Assembly (NCBI RefSeq): GCF_011601315.1
Contig: NZ_JAAORA010000002.1
Span: 372,001-436,000, forward strand
DNA: 64,000 nt
Source: Candidatus Chlorobium masyuteum
Lineage (GTDB): Bacteria; Bacteroidota; Chlorobiia; Chlorobiales; Chlorobiaceae
Direction of reading: 5' to 3'
The position numbers and the translations under genes are program-made. The notes below the pieces were generated by a model. That model made no database searches. It worked only from the letters and a program-made list of their open reading frames with translations, and was not told where the DNA came from. Of this stretch, positions 18,919 to 29,149 are shown one piece after another. Position 1 is the stretch's first letter, and every line of letters starts with the position of its first letter.

Positions 18919-19482
18919 ATGATTCTTGTTGTTGACAACTATGATTCATTTACCTATAACCTTGTTCAGTATATCGGAGAGTCCGGTGAAACGGTTGAGG
19001 TCTATCGCAATGATGAGCTCTCTGTCGAGGAAATTATAGCAAGATCTCCGGCCAAAATTGTGATCTCTCCCGGACCGGGCACTCCTGATGACGCCGGCGT
19101 TTCAGTGCCTCTGATTCACGAAGTGAAGGGTCGCATTCCTCTCCTCGGAGTATGCCTCGGTCACCAGTCAATCGGTGCAGCGCTTGGCGGAAAGGTGGTG
19201 CGTGCTGCCAGTATCATGCATGGCAAGACCTCTCTGGTCTATCATGACAACCGGGGGATTTTTGCCGGGGTTGACAATCCTTTCGTTGCTACCAGGTACC
19301 ACTCGCTTATTGTTGAACGGGAGACTCTTCCTGCTACCCTTGCCATCCGGGCCTGGACGGAGGACGGGGTTATTATGGGAATGGATTCGGAGGAGTTTCT
19401 CCTCTATGGTGTCCAGTTTCACCCCGAATCGATCATGACTGCCGAAGGGAAAAAGATCATCAGAAATTTTCTTGAACTGTAG
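18919..19482 (+). CDS. trpG: Anthranilate/aminodeoxychorismate synthase glutamine amidotransferase
   Basis: A 187-residue class I glutaminase that supplies ammonia to TrpE and/or PabB. Catalytic Cys79 sits in LGVCLGHQSIG, with the His/Glu of QFHPES near the C-terminus and the oxyanion motif SPGPGTPDDAG at 50-60. No trpE or pab gene is adjacent, so TrpG and PabA cannot be separated; many bacteria use one protein for both. It starts 17 bases after the GlmU-like gene. Confidence 0.92.
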   Translation: MILVVDNYDSFTYNLVQYIGESGETVEVYRNDELSVEEIIARSPAKIVISPGPGTPDDAGVSVPLIHEVKGRIPLLGVCLGHQSIGAALGGKVVRAASIMHGKTSLVYHDNRGIFAGVDNPFVATRYHSLIVERETLPATLAIRAWTEDGVIMGMDSEEFLLYGVQFHPESIMTAEGKKIIRNFLEL

Positions 19483-19508
19483 TATCCGGCTGAAAGGAGT
19501 TGAAGCGT

Positions 19509-20246
19509 ATGGCAGGTGCACCAGGTTCTTCAGAGGATGAAGGAAAAAAACGCGGGCTCTCTGTATCGAAACGTCCGGGGTTTACCCGTGAAAGTGATTT
19601 CATGGTTGACGGCTGGCGGGTCTTCAAAATTATGGCGGAATTTGTCAGCGGTTTTGAGACGATGTCCGATGCCGGTCCGGCTGTAACTGTTTTCGGCTCT
19701 ACGAGAGTGGCTGAAGGCAGCCCTGAGTACCTCCTGGCCGAGAAGCTCGGAACACTGCTTGCCGCCGAAGGGTTTGCGGTGATTACCGGCGGAGGACCGG
19801 GGGTTATGGAGGCCGCAAACAGGGGCGCGCAGAGTGCCGGAGGTGTATCTATCGGTTTCAATATCAAGCTCCCCAACCAGCAGAATCCCAACCGCTATAT
19901 CGATCAGGATAAACTGGTCAGCTTTCAATATTTTTTTGTCCGGAAAGTGATGTTTCTGAAATATGCGCAGGCGTTCATAGCCCTGCCCGGTGGTTTTGGA
20001 ACGCTCGATGAAGTATCTGAAGCCATAACACTGATTCAGACCGGCAAAAGCGAACGGTTTCCGGTCATTCTGATGGGGAAGAGCTACTGGGATGGTTTTT
20101 ACCGCTGGATCAAGGAGACCATGCTGCAGGAGAAGGGCTATATAAGCGAAGAGGATCTTGGATTTATCTATCTTGAAGAGAGTCCGGAAGCGGTGGTGGA
20201 GATCATCAAAGGGTTTTATCCTGATGGGTATGCGCTTAATTTTTAG
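19509..20246 (+). CDS. LOG-family Rossmann-fold protein (TIGR00730 type)
   Basis: A 245-residue protein with the LOG signature GGGPGVMEAANRGA and PGGFGTLDE, the motif pair of cytokinin-riboside monophosphate phosphoribohydrolases (formerly misnamed lysine decarboxylases). It has a 70-residue N-terminal extension like the group found in Chlorobi and Bacteroidetes. ATG 19509 is preferred over TTG 19500 because AAAGGAG lies 9 bases upstream. In bacteria these enzymes cleave AMP-like nucleotides; a cytokinin role need not apply. Confidence 0.85.
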   Translation: MAGAPGSSEDEGKKRGLSVSKRPGFTRESDFMVDGWRVFKIMAEFVSGFETMSDAGPAVTVFGSTRVAEGSPEYLLAEKLGTLLAAEGFAVITGGGPGVMEAANRGAQSAGGVSIGFNIKLPNQQNPNRYIDQDKLVSFQYFFVRKVMFLKYAQAFIALPGGFGTLDEVSEAITLIQTGKSERFPVILMGKSYWDGFYRWIKETMLQEKGYISEEDLGFIYLEESPEAVVEIIKGFYPDGYALNF

Positions 20247-20263
20247 TTCCGGGTTCAAGCTTA

Positions 20264-20692
20264 TCAGTACGATGAGTCAAGCCAGCTCACCACGGCAAGG
20301 CTCTCTTTCGTGCTTAATGCTTTTTCCGGTTTCAGGGAGTAGTAGAGGTTTTGATGATTCCGGCCATTTGAGAGGACACTGATAATTTTTCTTTTCAGCC
20401 TGCCGGTTTCTTCAATTTTATTATTGTTCCAGAGTGAAAAATTCAGAACATTGCGTCCGGAGTTGACGCTGCCGGATATAAGCCAGGAGGCTGGTGCGAT
20501 ATAGGCAAGAGCCGGCCACGTGGTTTCGTTGGAGTGGCAGTCATAACAGCCCTTTTTCAGAGAGTTTTTTATTGCGGATGGAGCCTGAAGATCGCTGTGT
20601 ACAGGAGGGTTGATGCGTCGTAACGGTATGAATTGTATTATCATGAGCAAAAGAACAGTCCAGCTGGCGATGGTTTTTATGGAGTCATTCAT
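20264..20692 (-). CDS. Haem-binding domain protein (monohaem CxxCH)
   Basis: A 142-residue protein with an N-terminal signal/anchor helix (about 8-24) and one c-type haem site, CYDCH, in KKGCYDCHSNETTWP. This matches the Haem_bd family, secreted or membrane-anchored proteins of Bacteroidetes and Chlorobi. WPALAYIAPASWLI and the C-terminal SLAVVSWLDSS fit too. It probably faces the periplasm and handles electrons or senses redox. It converges with the LOG gene and diverges from the small HTH gene. Confidence 0.8.
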   Translation of the reverse strand: MNDSIKTIASWTVLLLMIIQFIPLRRINPPVHSDLQAPSAIKNSLKKGCYDCHSNETTWPALAYIAPASWLISGSVNSGRNVLNFSLWNNNKIEETGRLKRKIISVLSNGRNHQNLYYSLKPEKALSTKESLAVVSWLDSSY

Positions 20693-20749
20693 AGTTGAAA
20701 GCCGGTAAGCTGTTTCTCTGATTTCTTTTAATTTTCAAGATTTTTTATC

Positions 20750-21058
20750 GTGATATTTCCCTGTGAAAAAGCTGTCTGGTACCATCTTCCGCAGATCAGG
20801 GCCGACCTTGCCATTGAGCTGGTGAAAAGCGGCATGACCCAGTCCCAGGCGGCCAAAAAACTTGGCGTGACTCCTGCTGCTGTTTCTCAGTATATCCATA
20901 AAAAACGGGGGCAGCAATCACAAAAAAGCAGGCCCTACCGTCAGGAGATCAAGGCTGCAGTGAACAGAATCTGTGAAGAGGCCGCCAATGAAGAGCTTCA
21001 GGTCATGGTTTGCAAATGCTGTCACATCCTGCAGAAAGAGGATCAGACGGAGGTGTGA
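20750..21058 (+). CDS. Small HTH transcriptional regulator (COG2522-like)
   Basis: A 102-residue protein starting at GTG 20750. The N-terminal PCEKAVWYHLPQIRADLAIELV and the HTH GMTQSQAAKKLGVTPAAVSQYIHKKRG match the COG2522 family. The C-terminal part has a cysteine cluster (CKCCH, plus an upstream ICEEA) that may hold metal or a cluster. No ATG gives the PCE motif, so GTG is favoured although no clear ribosome-binding site is seen. It runs divergently from the haem-binding protein gene; joint redox regulation is possible. Confidence 0.78.
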   Translation: MIFPCEKAVWYHLPQIRADLAIELVKSGMTQSQAAKKLGVTPAAVSQYIHKKRGQQSQKSRPYRQEIKAAVNRICEEAANEELQVMVCKCCHILQKEDQTEV

Positions 21059-21124
21059 GCCGCTTTTGTTTTATGAACAGCGCTAATGGTTGTCATGCAC
21101 GGTTTGAGAGCGCGGCGGACGGAG

Positions 21125-21140
21125 TCCCGACGTGTCGGGA
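21125..21140. repeat. Short perfect palindrome between converging genes
   Basis: TCCCGACGTGTCGGGA, a 7-bp stem on a 2-base centre, in the gap between the HTH gene and bshC. Both genes end toward it, so it could be a shared 3' stem. No T-run is present. Confidence 0.45.
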
Positions 21141-21164
21141 TAGTTCATTTGCGTGAAGCTCTGT

Positions 21165-22886
21165 CTACAGTTCAACAATAATGTGTGACTCTGTTGAGTG
21201 CCCGCTCAGCAGATTTTTCAGGGTATCAATCAATTCTGTACCGTATTTATTCAGATAGTAGAAAATATTGATCAACCGCTCCTGGGGTACTCCTTCCGGA
21301 AAGAGCGATGTTTCGGCTTTCAGGATCTGCTCAAGCAGCTCCTCGTGCTTTCTTCGGCTTGCCTTCCAGGCTTTCTGTTCAATGACTTCGACAATTTTTT
21401 CTGACTGAACGGTTGATGCCGCAAGAAGCGGTTCAAGGGTCGGATCAATCTTGGAGAGTATTGGCCTGAGGGCGGCAAATGTCCGGCGAATCTCCTCTTT
21501 GCTCTGTTCAAACAGGGCGTCAAGCTGAGGATTTTCAGCTATACCAACCGCATTTTTTTTAAGCTGTTGCAGGTCGCTGAAGACGGCATTGTATATCTGT
21601 TTTCGTGAGAATCCGGGTTTGCCGGTTACCTGAAGCAGCTTGTCCATAATGCGGCTGATTTTCGGCTCAACAAGCGTGAAGCTGCCTCTCGGAATGATAA
21701 ACGGCATGCTGATACCGAAGTGCTCGTAATTTTTACGGTACTGTGCCAGATAGCTTATCTCTCCGGGGCCTGCAATGGTTGCAAATGTCGGCAGAACATA
21801 GTCCTGGACAATCGGCCGGAGAACAACATTGGGGCTGAACAGTTCCGGATGGTCCTGACAGAGCTCAAGGATCTGGTGTTTTGAGTAGCGCTGTCTGTCG
21901 GGGGTAATCGAGAAGGAGTCGTCTGAGCCATGCTCGATTTTCTGACGCTGTCCGTGTGTGTTAAGAAAATAGAGGTTGACGCTTCTTGGTTTTGTCTGGG
22001 CTGCATAGCCGAGATTTTCAAGTCGGGAACTCTGGGCAACAACATTATAGGATGATGCCGGCGCCGTTGAGAGCTCTTTCAGGAAGATATCGGCGGAGAG
22101 CCTTTTGAAATCGGGATCCTGGGTGGAAAGCAGTATCAGGGGGTGATCGCTGAAGAGTCGCATCATGGTGGATGCAAAGCTCATCTCAAAGGTATTGCCC
22201 GGATAATAGCACTCCGTAAGGATTTTTGTGACACGCTCCTTGTGTGTGGAGTCCGGCAGGAGCCGGAGAAACTCCTCGACGGTGTGGCTGATATCCTCTC
22301 CAAAAGAGCTGTTGGCCACCATCTGGTCCGCCATCCGGCGCCAGGGCTCCTGGCGGAAATGAGTCACCCTGTTTTCCGAGAAAAGCGCGGTATGGGCAGA
22401 CTCTTCGTAGTCATGGTCTTCACCTTCGAGCCAGAAGATCGGTACAAAGTCATATTCGGGAAAGAGTACCTTCTGGCGTTCGGCAAACACAATGGCAGTG
22501 AGGGCTTTGTAGATGGTATAGAGCGGTCCGGTAAAAAGTCCGAGCTGCTGACCGGTTACAATGGCCATACATCGCGGCGAGCGGAGCTTTTCGATCTCCC
22601 TGAGGTGAAGCTCATTGCAGCCGAAGCGGGTATTCTGTCGCGAAAGCATGGCGGCAAGGGTATCACGGTCAAACCTTCTCGACCCGAGCATGCCGAGCTG
22701 ACGGTAGTAGTCCGACTCCTTCTGGTAGTCAAGGTGAAAACAGTCGGCAATCAGGGCCGCACGTTCAGGACCCTCTGAGGTATAGTCGCGGAAAAGCTTT
22801 GAAAATCCCTTTTTGGGTGTCAGGATATGGCGGTAGTCGAGAAGAAAGGTGTTCACGTTGTTATTTTTGCAGGTTCCATTGTTCAA
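21165..22886 (-). CDS. bshC: Bacillithiol biosynthesis cysteine-adding enzyme BshC
   Basis: BshC joins cysteine to GlcN-malate in the last step of bacillithiol synthesis. The 573-residue length fits. Signature segments are [23 protein letters not shown] and [16 protein letters not shown], then the C-terminal coiled coil. Green sulfur bacteria are reported to make an N-methylated bacillithiol. ATG 22886 overlaps surE by 26 bases; a GTG at 22856 ([10 protein letters not shown]) is an equally possible start that would follow surE directly. No bshA or bshB is in the window. surE-bshC looks like one transcript. Confidence 0.93.
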   Translation of the reverse strand: MNNGTCKNNNVNTFLLDYRHILTPKKGFSKLFRDYTSEGPERAALIADCFHLDYQKESDYYRQLGMLGSRRFDRDTLAAMLSRQNTRFGCNELHLREIEKLRSPRCMAIVTGQQLGLFTGPLYTIYKALTAIVFAERQKVLFPEYDFVPIFWLEGEDHDYEESAHTALFSENRVTHFRQEPWRRMADQMVANSSFGEDISHTVEEFLRLLPDSTHKERVTKILTECYYPGNTFEMSFASTMMRLFSDHPLILLSTQDPDFKRLSADIFLKELSTAPASSYNVVAQSSRLENLGYAAQTKPRSVNLYFLNTHGQRQKIEHGSDDSFSITPDRQRYSKHQILELCQDHPELFSPNVVLRPIVQDYVLPTFATIAGPGEISYLAQYRKNYEHFGISMPFIIPRGSFTLVEPKISRIMDKLLQVTGKPGFSRKQIYNAVFSDLQQLKKNAVGIAENPQLDALFEQSKEEIRRTFAALRPILSKIDPTLEPLLAASTVQSEKIVEVIEQKAWKASRRKHEELLEQILKAETSLFPEGVPQERLINIFYYLNKYGTELIDTLKNLLSGHSTESHIIVEL

Positions 22887-23637
22887 GGGTGCCGATAAGG
22901 CTGTGGTTGGTCATGTCACAGGAGATCGGTGTGATAGCCACATAGTTCTGCCGCACGGCAAATTCATCGTCGCGCATATCGTCATCAAGCAACCGAAGGG
23001 TGCCATTCAGCCAGTAGTAGGGATTGCCGTACATGTCATTTCGTTCAATGGCACTCTCTTCCCATCGGGATCGACCCTGCCGGGTGATAACAGCCCCGGA
23101 AATCAGGGATTCCGGTACATTGGGAATATTGACGGAGAGAACGGTGTCCGGAGGAATGCCTTCAAGCAGCACTTTTTTTACCAGTTTGCGGGCAAATTTT
23201 CCGGAATAGGTGAAATCGGCATGCTCATAGGTTGCCAGTGAAAAAGCCAGAGAGGTTATTCCCTGAATTGCCCCTTCGAGTGCCGCGGCTACCGTGCCGG
23301 AGTAGAGGGTATTGGTCGCTGTGTTGCTGCCGTAGTTGATGCCGGAGACGATCAGGTCAGGTTTTTCAGGCAGTATATGGCTGAGCGCAACCTTGATACA
23401 GTCTACCGGTGTTCCGGATACCGTATAGCCGAAAAAACGGCTGTTTTTGAAAAACTTTTTTATTCTCAGCGGCACACCCAGAGTCATGGCATGGCTCATC
23501 CCGCTGTGCGGTTCTGCCGGAGCAACAACGGTCACCTGGCCGATTTTTTTCATGGCCGCAGCAAGCGCGTGTATCCCTTCGCCTTCAATGCCATCATCGT
23601 TACAGACCAGAATATGGGGTCTTTTCGCTCTCTCCAC
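22861..23637 (-). CDS. surE: 5'/3'-nucleotidase SurE
   Basis: SurE is a metal-dependent nucleoside monophosphate phosphatase. NDDG at the N-terminus ([14 protein letters not shown]), SGINYGSN and TPVDC are the family motifs. It is 258 residues. The start is GTG 23637 with AAAGGAAG about 8 bases upstream; no ATG precedes the conserved strand. It overlaps bshC downstream. Confidence 0.96.
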   Translation of the reverse strand: MERAKRPHILVCNDDGIEGEGIHALAAAMKKIGQVTVVAPAEPHSGMSHAMTLGVPLRIKKFFKNSRFFGYTVSGTPVDCIKVALSHILPEKPDLIVSGINYGSNTATNTLYSGTVAAALEGAIQGITSLAFSLATYEHADFTYSGKFARKLVKKVLLEGIPPDTVLSVNIPNVPESLISGAVITRQGRSRWEESAIERNDMYGNPYYWLNGTLRLLDDDMRDDEFAVRQNYVAITPISCDMTNHSLIGTLEQWNLQK

Positions 23638-23721
23638 GCTAAAGGCTTCCTTTGTTATGAAGTGAAAATTGTGGTAGTGCCGCAGCTCCAGCCGGCGTGT
23701 AAAAATACAAAATAGTTCGAC

Positions 23722-26496
23722 TCAAAAGTCATGACCAAGACTGAAATAAAAAAGGGTGTCGGAGAATCTCAGCGATGAGGGTACGGAGCCGGGAACTGTT
23801 TCAAGAAAAGCAAATGCCTTTGAGAGGGTAAATCTTGCCGGTCCGAGAGGGGTCTCCCAAATCATACTGGTTCCGGCTCCATGGATGAGTGAGCCCAGAT
23901 CAATATCACTCCGGCTTTCCCATACATTTCCCGCATTGTAGTGCAGGATGAACGAAGTCGGGAAGAGCAGGACGAATGAGGGCTTGTAGCGGATATGGAT
24001 GCCTGCAGAGGCCATATTGTTACCCGGAAGGTCGTTTTCACGCAAACCGATGAATCGGCGGCTGTAGGTTGTACCGGGTCCTCCGAGGAAAAATTTCTCC
24101 GAGAGCGGTGTATAGCTGCTGCTCAAACCTATCAGCGCCGAGAGCTGCAGGGTGGTGTTATCTTTGAGGGGAATGTTTGCTTCGTGGGCGCCCGATATCT
24201 GCCAGGCAACATCACCCCTCTCCTGCAGTGATGGCGTGAAGGAATATCTGAGGTTGGTATAGTTTCCCGATGAGGGAATCAGGGTGTTGTTTCTTGAATC
24301 AAGCGTAAACTGTGTGCCGAAGGAGAGCATATCCGTACGCTCTGTTTTCAGAAGTGTGCCTCCCCGCTGTGCAGCGTAGGAGAGGGAGTTCTGGAGGGTC
24401 AGATCAACCATGAGCTGGCCGTTTTTTCTGATCCTCGCCCCGAATGCGGTGTTTATGCCATATTTCTGGATACCATAATAGTTCAGATCGTTGGAGTGGG
24501 CACCGAAAAACTCTCTGGAGAATTCGAGATTATGGATTTCAAAGAGATGCTGGTCATAAAAAAGACGGGAGGAGAGGGTCAGGTGTGAGGGACCTATCCT
24601 TGGGATGCTGAACTCAAGATTCATGAGGCTGTTCTGTCTTCCTGCCTTCAGCCAGCCGCCGACAGAGCTTGTTGTGCCGCCGACGTTTTCGTTTCTTACA
24701 TCAAGCAGAATCTGGGCATTGTTTGTTTCATCATAACGCACCCCGAGCCGGAGGACCGATGAGGGTTTTTCTTCGAGGGTAAACCGAAGCCGTGAGTTGT
24801 TTTTACTCTCAGAAGTTCCTGCAGACTCCGGAGATATGGAGACCCTGTTGAAGGAGCCCGTTTCATAAAGGTTGTCGACAGATTCAATTGCCTTTTCCAT
24901 GCGGAGCGCTTTGGTGGTATCAATTTTGATCTCTCTCTTTATGGCGGTTATTCCGGTAATGTTCCGGCTCTGATCTATGGTAATGCCGTCTGGTTTGCCC
25001 GAGGAGAGGTTTATCAGCAGTGTCCCGTTATCATCGATGGTGGTGCTTTCTATCGCTACCAGGCTGAATCCTCTGTCCCGGTATTGTTTTATGAGTGATT
25101 CAAGTGCACGGGAACCGGCTCTGTTGGTATAGAGTGATGCTGTTACCGGCTTGAACGCGGTTGTGATCTCTTCGGGTGTAACTGCCTTGTCAGGCCCCCC
25201 CGTTACCAAAACCTTTTTTATTCCCGGAAGCGGGTCGAGATGAAAAACCGCTTTTTTGCGGTGATGGTCAAGTTCTGCGTGAACGCTTGTGAAGAGGTCG
25301 GTTTCAAGCAGCTCATGAAGGGCTTGTGAGGGATCGGTTGCGTTGCGGATGATGCCGGATACAATGAGATAGTGTTCACGGAATTCCGGGCTCTCTTTCG
25401 GGAAGAGCACGGTTTTGCTGTAACCGGCAATCGACGGGCCCCGGCCTGTTTTCTGTTCGATACTCCGCTTGATGGTTGCGGCAAGAAATTTTCCTTTTGC
25501 ATATCCGGCATCAACAAGTGCCTGGATATCAGAAAAATCGGTAGCCTTGTGCTTGTCAAGATCAGGAGTAATAACGATATCGGCTTTTTGAAGCTGTGCT
25601 GGGTATTGCAGTTTGGTCAGGATGCTCATCGCCTGATCGGCAGCCTTCCATGGCAGGTCGAGCTCACTGCTGGTGGAGTACATGGAGCCATGGGTATCGA
25701 CAGCAATTTTATACCCTGCGTTCACCGAATCAAGTTCATCGACCGGAAGATTTGCCACGAGTCCTCCGTCAACCAGTTGATAACCGTTGAGCCTGACCGG
25801 TTCAAAAAGAATCGGAATGGTGCTGCTCGCTCTCATCGCTTCAGAGAGGGAGCCTGATGTAAGGGTTATGCGCACTCCCGAGACCAGGTCCGTCGATATC
25901 GCCCGGTAGTTGACCGGCAGTGTTGAGAAGTTGCCATCCGCCTTGTAGATGCTGTTCAGTGCAAGCTGGTCGAGCGTTTCGGTCATTGCCTGCGATGAAC
26001 TCAGCGATTTTGGAATAAGCAGTTTCAGTTTGTCAAAACGAATCGCTATGGTGGCACGGTCGCGGATACGCTGCTGTTCAAGGAATATATTTGAGCGGGA
26101 GTAATCGTCGTTAATAGATAATATCGATTGCCACTGCAGCGTGTGAGCAAGTTTTTCCAGTTCAGCGGGGGTGTAGCCCGAGCTGTAGAGTCCGCCGATA
26201 ATTGCGCCCATGCTTGTTCCGGCGATAAAGTCAATCGGAACACCCTCCTCCTCAAAAGCCTTGAGTACGCCGATCTGCGAGATTCCGTTTGCTCCGCCAC
26301 CGGAGAGTGCCAGACCGACCGTTTTTCTTGCAGGCCGCATGGAGTGGAAAAGCTCGAGGCGGTGCATCGGGAGTCGAAGCGTATCAGGATAGAGTGTAGT
26401 GGTCGGAGATGGTGCGGCTAAGGCCGTGCCTGTCACGATGGAGAGCAGAGCAGCAGCGAGTGCAGCCGAAGAGAGAAGTTTTCTGACGTTCAGCAA
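23722..26496 (-). CDS. Type Vd autotransporter: patatin phospholipase with POTRA and outer-membrane barrel
   Basis: A 924-residue protein with a signal peptide (about 1-28). The patatin domain (about 55-340) has the oxyanion loop GGGANG (66-71), nucleophile Ser95 in GTSMG, and Asp243 in VDGGLVAN, so the Ser-Asp dyad is intact. A POTRA-like region (about 380-560) follows, then a BamA/ShlB-type beta barrel to the C-terminus ending in SLGHDF, a phenylalanine-terminated outer-membrane strand. This is the PlpD-like architecture, where the lipase is displayed or secreted through its own barrel. Phospholipase A1 activity is inferred from family knowledge. It is divergent from accD, 117 bases away. 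Confidence 0.9.
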   Translation of the reverse strand: MLNVRKLLSSAALAAALLSIVTGTALAAPSPTTTLYPDTLRLPMHRLELFHSMRPARKTVGLALSGGGANGISQIGVLKAFEEEGVPIDFIAGTSMGAIIGGLYSSGYTPAELEKLAHTLQWQSILSINDDYSRSNIFLEQQRIRDRATIAIRFDKLKLLIPKSLSSSQAMTETLDQLALNSIYKADGNFSTLPVNYRAISTDLVSGVRITLTSGSLSEAMRASSTIPILFEPVRLNGYQLVDGGLVANLPVDELDSVNAGYKIAVDTHGSMYSTSSELDLPWKAADQAMSILTKLQYPAQLQKADIVITPDLDKHKATDFSDIQALVDAGYAKGKFLAATIKRSIEQKTGRGPSIAGYSKTVLFPKESPEFREHYLIVSGIIRNATDPSQALHELLETDLFTSVHAELDHHRKKAVFHLDPLPGIKKVLVTGGPDKAVTPEEITTAFKPVTASLYTNRAGSRALESLIKQYRDRGFSLVAIESTTIDDNGTLLINLSSGKPDGITIDQSRNITGITAIKREIKIDTTKALRMEKAIESVDNLYETGSFNRVSISPESAGTSESKNNSRLRFTLEEKPSSVLRLGVRYDETNNAQILLDVRNENVGGTTSSVGGWLKAGRQNSLMNLEFSIPRIGPSHLTLSSRLFYDQHLFEIHNLEFSREFFGAHSNDLNYYGIQKYGINTAFGARIRKNGQLMVDLTLQNSLSYAAQRGGTLLKTERTDMLSFGTQFTLDSRNNTLIPSSGNYTNLRYSFTPSLQERGDVAWQISGAHEANIPLKDNTTLQLSALIGLSSSYTPLSEKFFLGGPGTTYSRRFIGLRENDLPGNNMASAGIHIRYKPSFVLLFPTSFILHYNAGNVWESRSDIDLGSLIHGAGTSMIWETPLGPARFTLSKAFAFLETVPGSVPSSLRFSDTLFYFSLGHDF

Positions 26497-26613
26497 TGGT
26501 GAAGCTCCCTGTTCATGTGTCGGTAATGATGGTTCTTTCAGGCTGCCTTTGAGATCTCATGCGGACTTTATATCTTGAGCTTTAATGTATAACCTTTAGT
26601 CCAAATTCAGAAA

Positions 26614-27453
26614 ATGGCTTGGTTCCAGCGGGTAAAACCTTCAATACGTACGACCCACAAGCGTGATATGCCGGAAGGCTTATGGTGGAAGTGTGATGAA
26701 TGCGGAGCGATGCTCCATAAAAAACAGCTTGAAGATCACCTTTTCACCTGTTCGGAGTGCCGCCATCATTTCAGGATCTCTCCATATAAATATTTTTCAA
26801 TTCTTCTTGATAACGGCAAATTCACTGAATTTGACGATCATCTCCGTTCAGCCGATCCGCTCACCTTTACCGATACCAAAAAATATCCGGACCGTGTTCA
26901 GGCTATCATTGAAAAAACCGGAAAAACCGAAGCATGCCGCAATGCCCACGGAGAGTGCGGAGGCAGTCCGCTTGTTATCTCCGCTATGGATTTCGGGTTT
27001 ATCGGCGGTTCAATGGGCTCTGTTGTCGGTGAAAAAATAGCCCGTGCGGTTGACAAGTCCCTTGAACTTGACGCTCCGCTTGTGGTGATTGCCCAGTCCG
27101 GTGGCGCGCGCATGATGGAAGGTGCTTTCAGTCTCATGCAGATGGCCAAAACCGCCGCCCGCCTTACCCGCCTCAGTGAACGCAGACTTCCCTTTATCTC
27201 CCTGATGACCGATCCTACCATGGGCGGTATCAGTGCATCATTTGCCATGCTCGGCGACATTAATGTCAGTGAGCCGAAAGCGCTCATCGGATTTGCCGGT
27301 CCAAGGGTTATCCGCGATACCATCAAACGGGATCTGCCTGAAGGGTTTCAGCGAGCTGAATTTCTGCTTGAGCACGGCTTTGTCGATCTGATCGTGCATC
27401 GCAAGGAGCTGAAAAACCAGCTGGCATCACTGCTTGCCATGATGAAAATTTAG
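26614..27453 (+). CDS. accD: Acetyl-CoA carboxylase carboxyltransferase subunit beta
   Basis: AccD pairs with AccA to transfer the carboxyl group from biotin to acetyl-CoA, giving malonyl-CoA for fatty acid synthesis. The N-terminal zinc ribbon has Cys27, Cys30, Cys46 and Cys49. The crotonase-fold core carries [10 protein letters not shown] and [13 protein letters not shown]. It is 279 residues, with ATG 26614. Its stop overlaps that of thyX by 4 bases. Confidence 0.97.
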   Translation: MAWFQRVKPSIRTTHKRDMPEGLWWKCDECGAMLHKKQLEDHLFTCSECRHHFRISPYKYFSILLDNGKFTEFDDHLRSADPLTFTDTKKYPDRVQAIIEKTGKTEACRNAHGECGGSPLVISAMDFGFIGGSMGSVVGEKIARAVDKSLELDAPLVVIAQSGGARMMEGAFSLMQMAKTAARLTRLSERRLPFISLMTDPTMGGISASFAMLGDINVSEPKALIGFAGPRVIRDTIKRDLPEGFQRAEFLLEHGFVDLIVHRKELKNQLASLLAMMKI

Positions 27454-28100
27454 CTCCAGCCAAGCGCCGACGCGGTTACCGGGAACTGTGCTATGAAAAT
27501 CTTTTTGATTGCAAGGGCAATGTCCCGGTGCTCCTTCTGTGTGCTGCTATCCGTTCTCACTTCCAGATAGTGAATCCAGCTTCTTACCGACCCTTTCATG
27601 TAGAGTTTTGTCTGTGTTGCCATTGGCAGAAGTACTCTTGCACACTCCTTGGCAATCCCTTTTTCAAGTGCCTTGTCGTACTCTTCAAGCGTCAGCCGGG
27701 CCACCCTCTCCTGGGCCGCATCAAACCAGGCAACGGTTTCGCTCTCCAGATCTTCCAGAGAGTTCTGACGGTTCTTGCTGTCCTGGCGCCGGGGCTGATA
27801 GCGCTCTATCTCCTGGGCCCGTGCATAGCGCTGCGAGAACTCCTGGAACTGAAAACTCCGGTGGCGCAGGATCTGCGGAGAGATGGCTCTCGAAGTTACA
27901 ATTTCCACCGTCATGTCAACCATCTCAAAGACGCTCCAGTGCTTGTGGGCGATACAGTAGGTAAGCAGTTTCTGATAGTCAGGTGTCTCCTGATGAGGGC
28001 TTGATACTCTTGCGCAATAGGCTATCAATCCTTCAGGGGTGAGCTGCACGTTATCAACCTGGATAAGCGGTGTGGTAACCGCAATGAGTCGTACCTGCAT
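27450..28100 (-). CDS. thyX: Flavin-dependent thymidylate synthase ThyX
   Basis: ThyX methylates dUMP with methylene-THF and FAD/NADPH, independent of ThyA. The ThyX motif appears as [15 protein letters not shown], a variant of RHRxxSxNxxSxR. ATG 28100 and 216 residues fit the family. It converges on accD with a 4-base overlap of stops, so each transcript runs antisense into the other or stops exactly there. No thyA is in the window. Confidence 0.95.
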   Translation of the reverse strand: MQVRLIAVTTPLIQVDNVQLTPEGLIAYCARVSSPHQETPDYQKLLTYCIAHKHWSVFEMVDMTVEIVTSRAISPQILRHRSFQFQEFSQRYARAQEIERYQPRRQDSKNRQNSLEDLESETVAWFDAAQERVARLTLEEYDKALEKGIAKECARVLLPMATQTKLYMKGSVRSWIHYLEVRTDSSTQKEHRDIALAIKKIFIAQFPVTASALGWS

Positions 28101-28327
28101 GTCGGGTAAGGGTTAAATTTTTCCAAGCGTGAATATACAGAAGTGCCGGCCTTTTGCGAAAACGGATCCTTTTTTGCTAATTGGAACCGGAGTTCTTGAT
28201 TTGTTGTTATCACTATGTATTTTAAAATTTTGTGGCAGGGATTGAAAAAGAGTCGAATCAAATGGTGCTCTGCAATCTCTTGCGGTGGTTTTAACGAGAG
28301 TAACTTAAATCAAACGTCAGGGAAACT

Positions 28328-29005
28328 ATGGCAAATATCAATTTCGGTTTTGAGCATCATGCCAGAACCTTGTATTCCGGAGCTATAGAACAGGGGATCA
28401 CCAATACCCTTGTTCCCATGGTTATAGAGACTTCAGGCCGCGGGGAGCGGGCATTCGATATTTTTTCAAGGCTGCTGCGTGAACGGATTATTTTTCTCGG
28501 CAACGGTATTGATGAGCATGTGGCCGGACTGATCATGGCCCAGCTCATTTTTCTTGAGTCCGAGGATCCCGAGCGTGATATCTACATCTATATCAACTCT
28601 CCGGGAGGAAGCGTCTCTGCCGGTCTCGGTATCTACGACACCATGCAGTACATCCGCCCCGATGTCTCGACCGTCTGTGTCGGCATGGCGGCAAGCATGG
28701 GTGCTTTTCTGCTTGCCAGCGGCGCCAAAGGCAAGAGAGCTTCGCTTCCACATTCAAGAATCATGATCCATCAGCCTTCAGGCGGCGCACATGGCCAGGA
28801 GACCGATATTATCATCCAGGCGCGTGAAATCGAGAAGATCCGCAAGCTGCTCGATGAACTGCTTGCCCGCCATACCGGCAAGGATGTCAAGCAGATACGG
28901 GAGGACTCCGAGCGTGATCGCTGGATGAACGCCGAGGAGGCGCTTGAATACGGCATCATTGACTCGGTCTTTGAGAAACGGCCGATGCCGGAAAAGAAAG
29001 ACTAA
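28328..29005 (+). CDS. clpP: ATP-dependent Clp protease proteolytic subunit
   Basis: A 225-residue ClpP serine protease with Ser123 in [11 protein letters not shown] and His148 in [12 protein letters not shown]; the third residue is a downstream Asp. It assembles as tetradecamer rings with ClpX or ClpA; no Clp ATPase lies beside it here. A CAGGG motif sits 5-9 bases before ATG 28328. The gap upstream (28101-28327) is likely the promoter. Confidence 0.96.
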   Translation: MANINFGFEHHARTLYSGAIEQGITNTLVPMVIETSGRGERAFDIFSRLLRERIIFLGNGIDEHVAGLIMAQLIFLESEDPERDIYIYINSPGGSVSAGLGIYDTMQYIRPDVSTVCVGMAASMGAFLLASGAKGKRASLPHSRIMIHQPSGGAHGQETDIIIQAREIEKIRKLLDELLARHTGKDVKQIREDSERDRWMNAEEALEYGIIDSVFEKRPMPEKKD

Positions 29006-29010
29006 GCTAT

Positions 29011-29149
29011 GGACCTCTCTTTATTTATTGCACGATTTGATTGCTTTGTTGGGCGGTGCTCGAAATCCTCATGTACTTCGTGTACACTCCGGTTTCTCTG
29101 CTCCGTCCGCCTCGCACTCAAACCGCTCACGACAATAAATTAGAGGCCC
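29011..29149. mobile_element. MITE-like hairpin element, copy A1
   Basis: About 139 bp between clpP and valS. The ends read GGACCTCT and AGAGGCCC, an imperfect terminal inverted repeat. The core, with GGGCGGTGCTCGAAATCC and CATGTACTTCGTGTACA, is shared almost base for base with the copies at 42826, 46589 and 52060. No clear target duplication remains, which suggests an older copy. Confidence 0.8.

Noticed and set aside
21125-21140. Palindrome considered as a phage attachment site
   Set aside because: No integrase, tRNA or second copy is nearby; it fits a 3' stem or dispersed repeat better.
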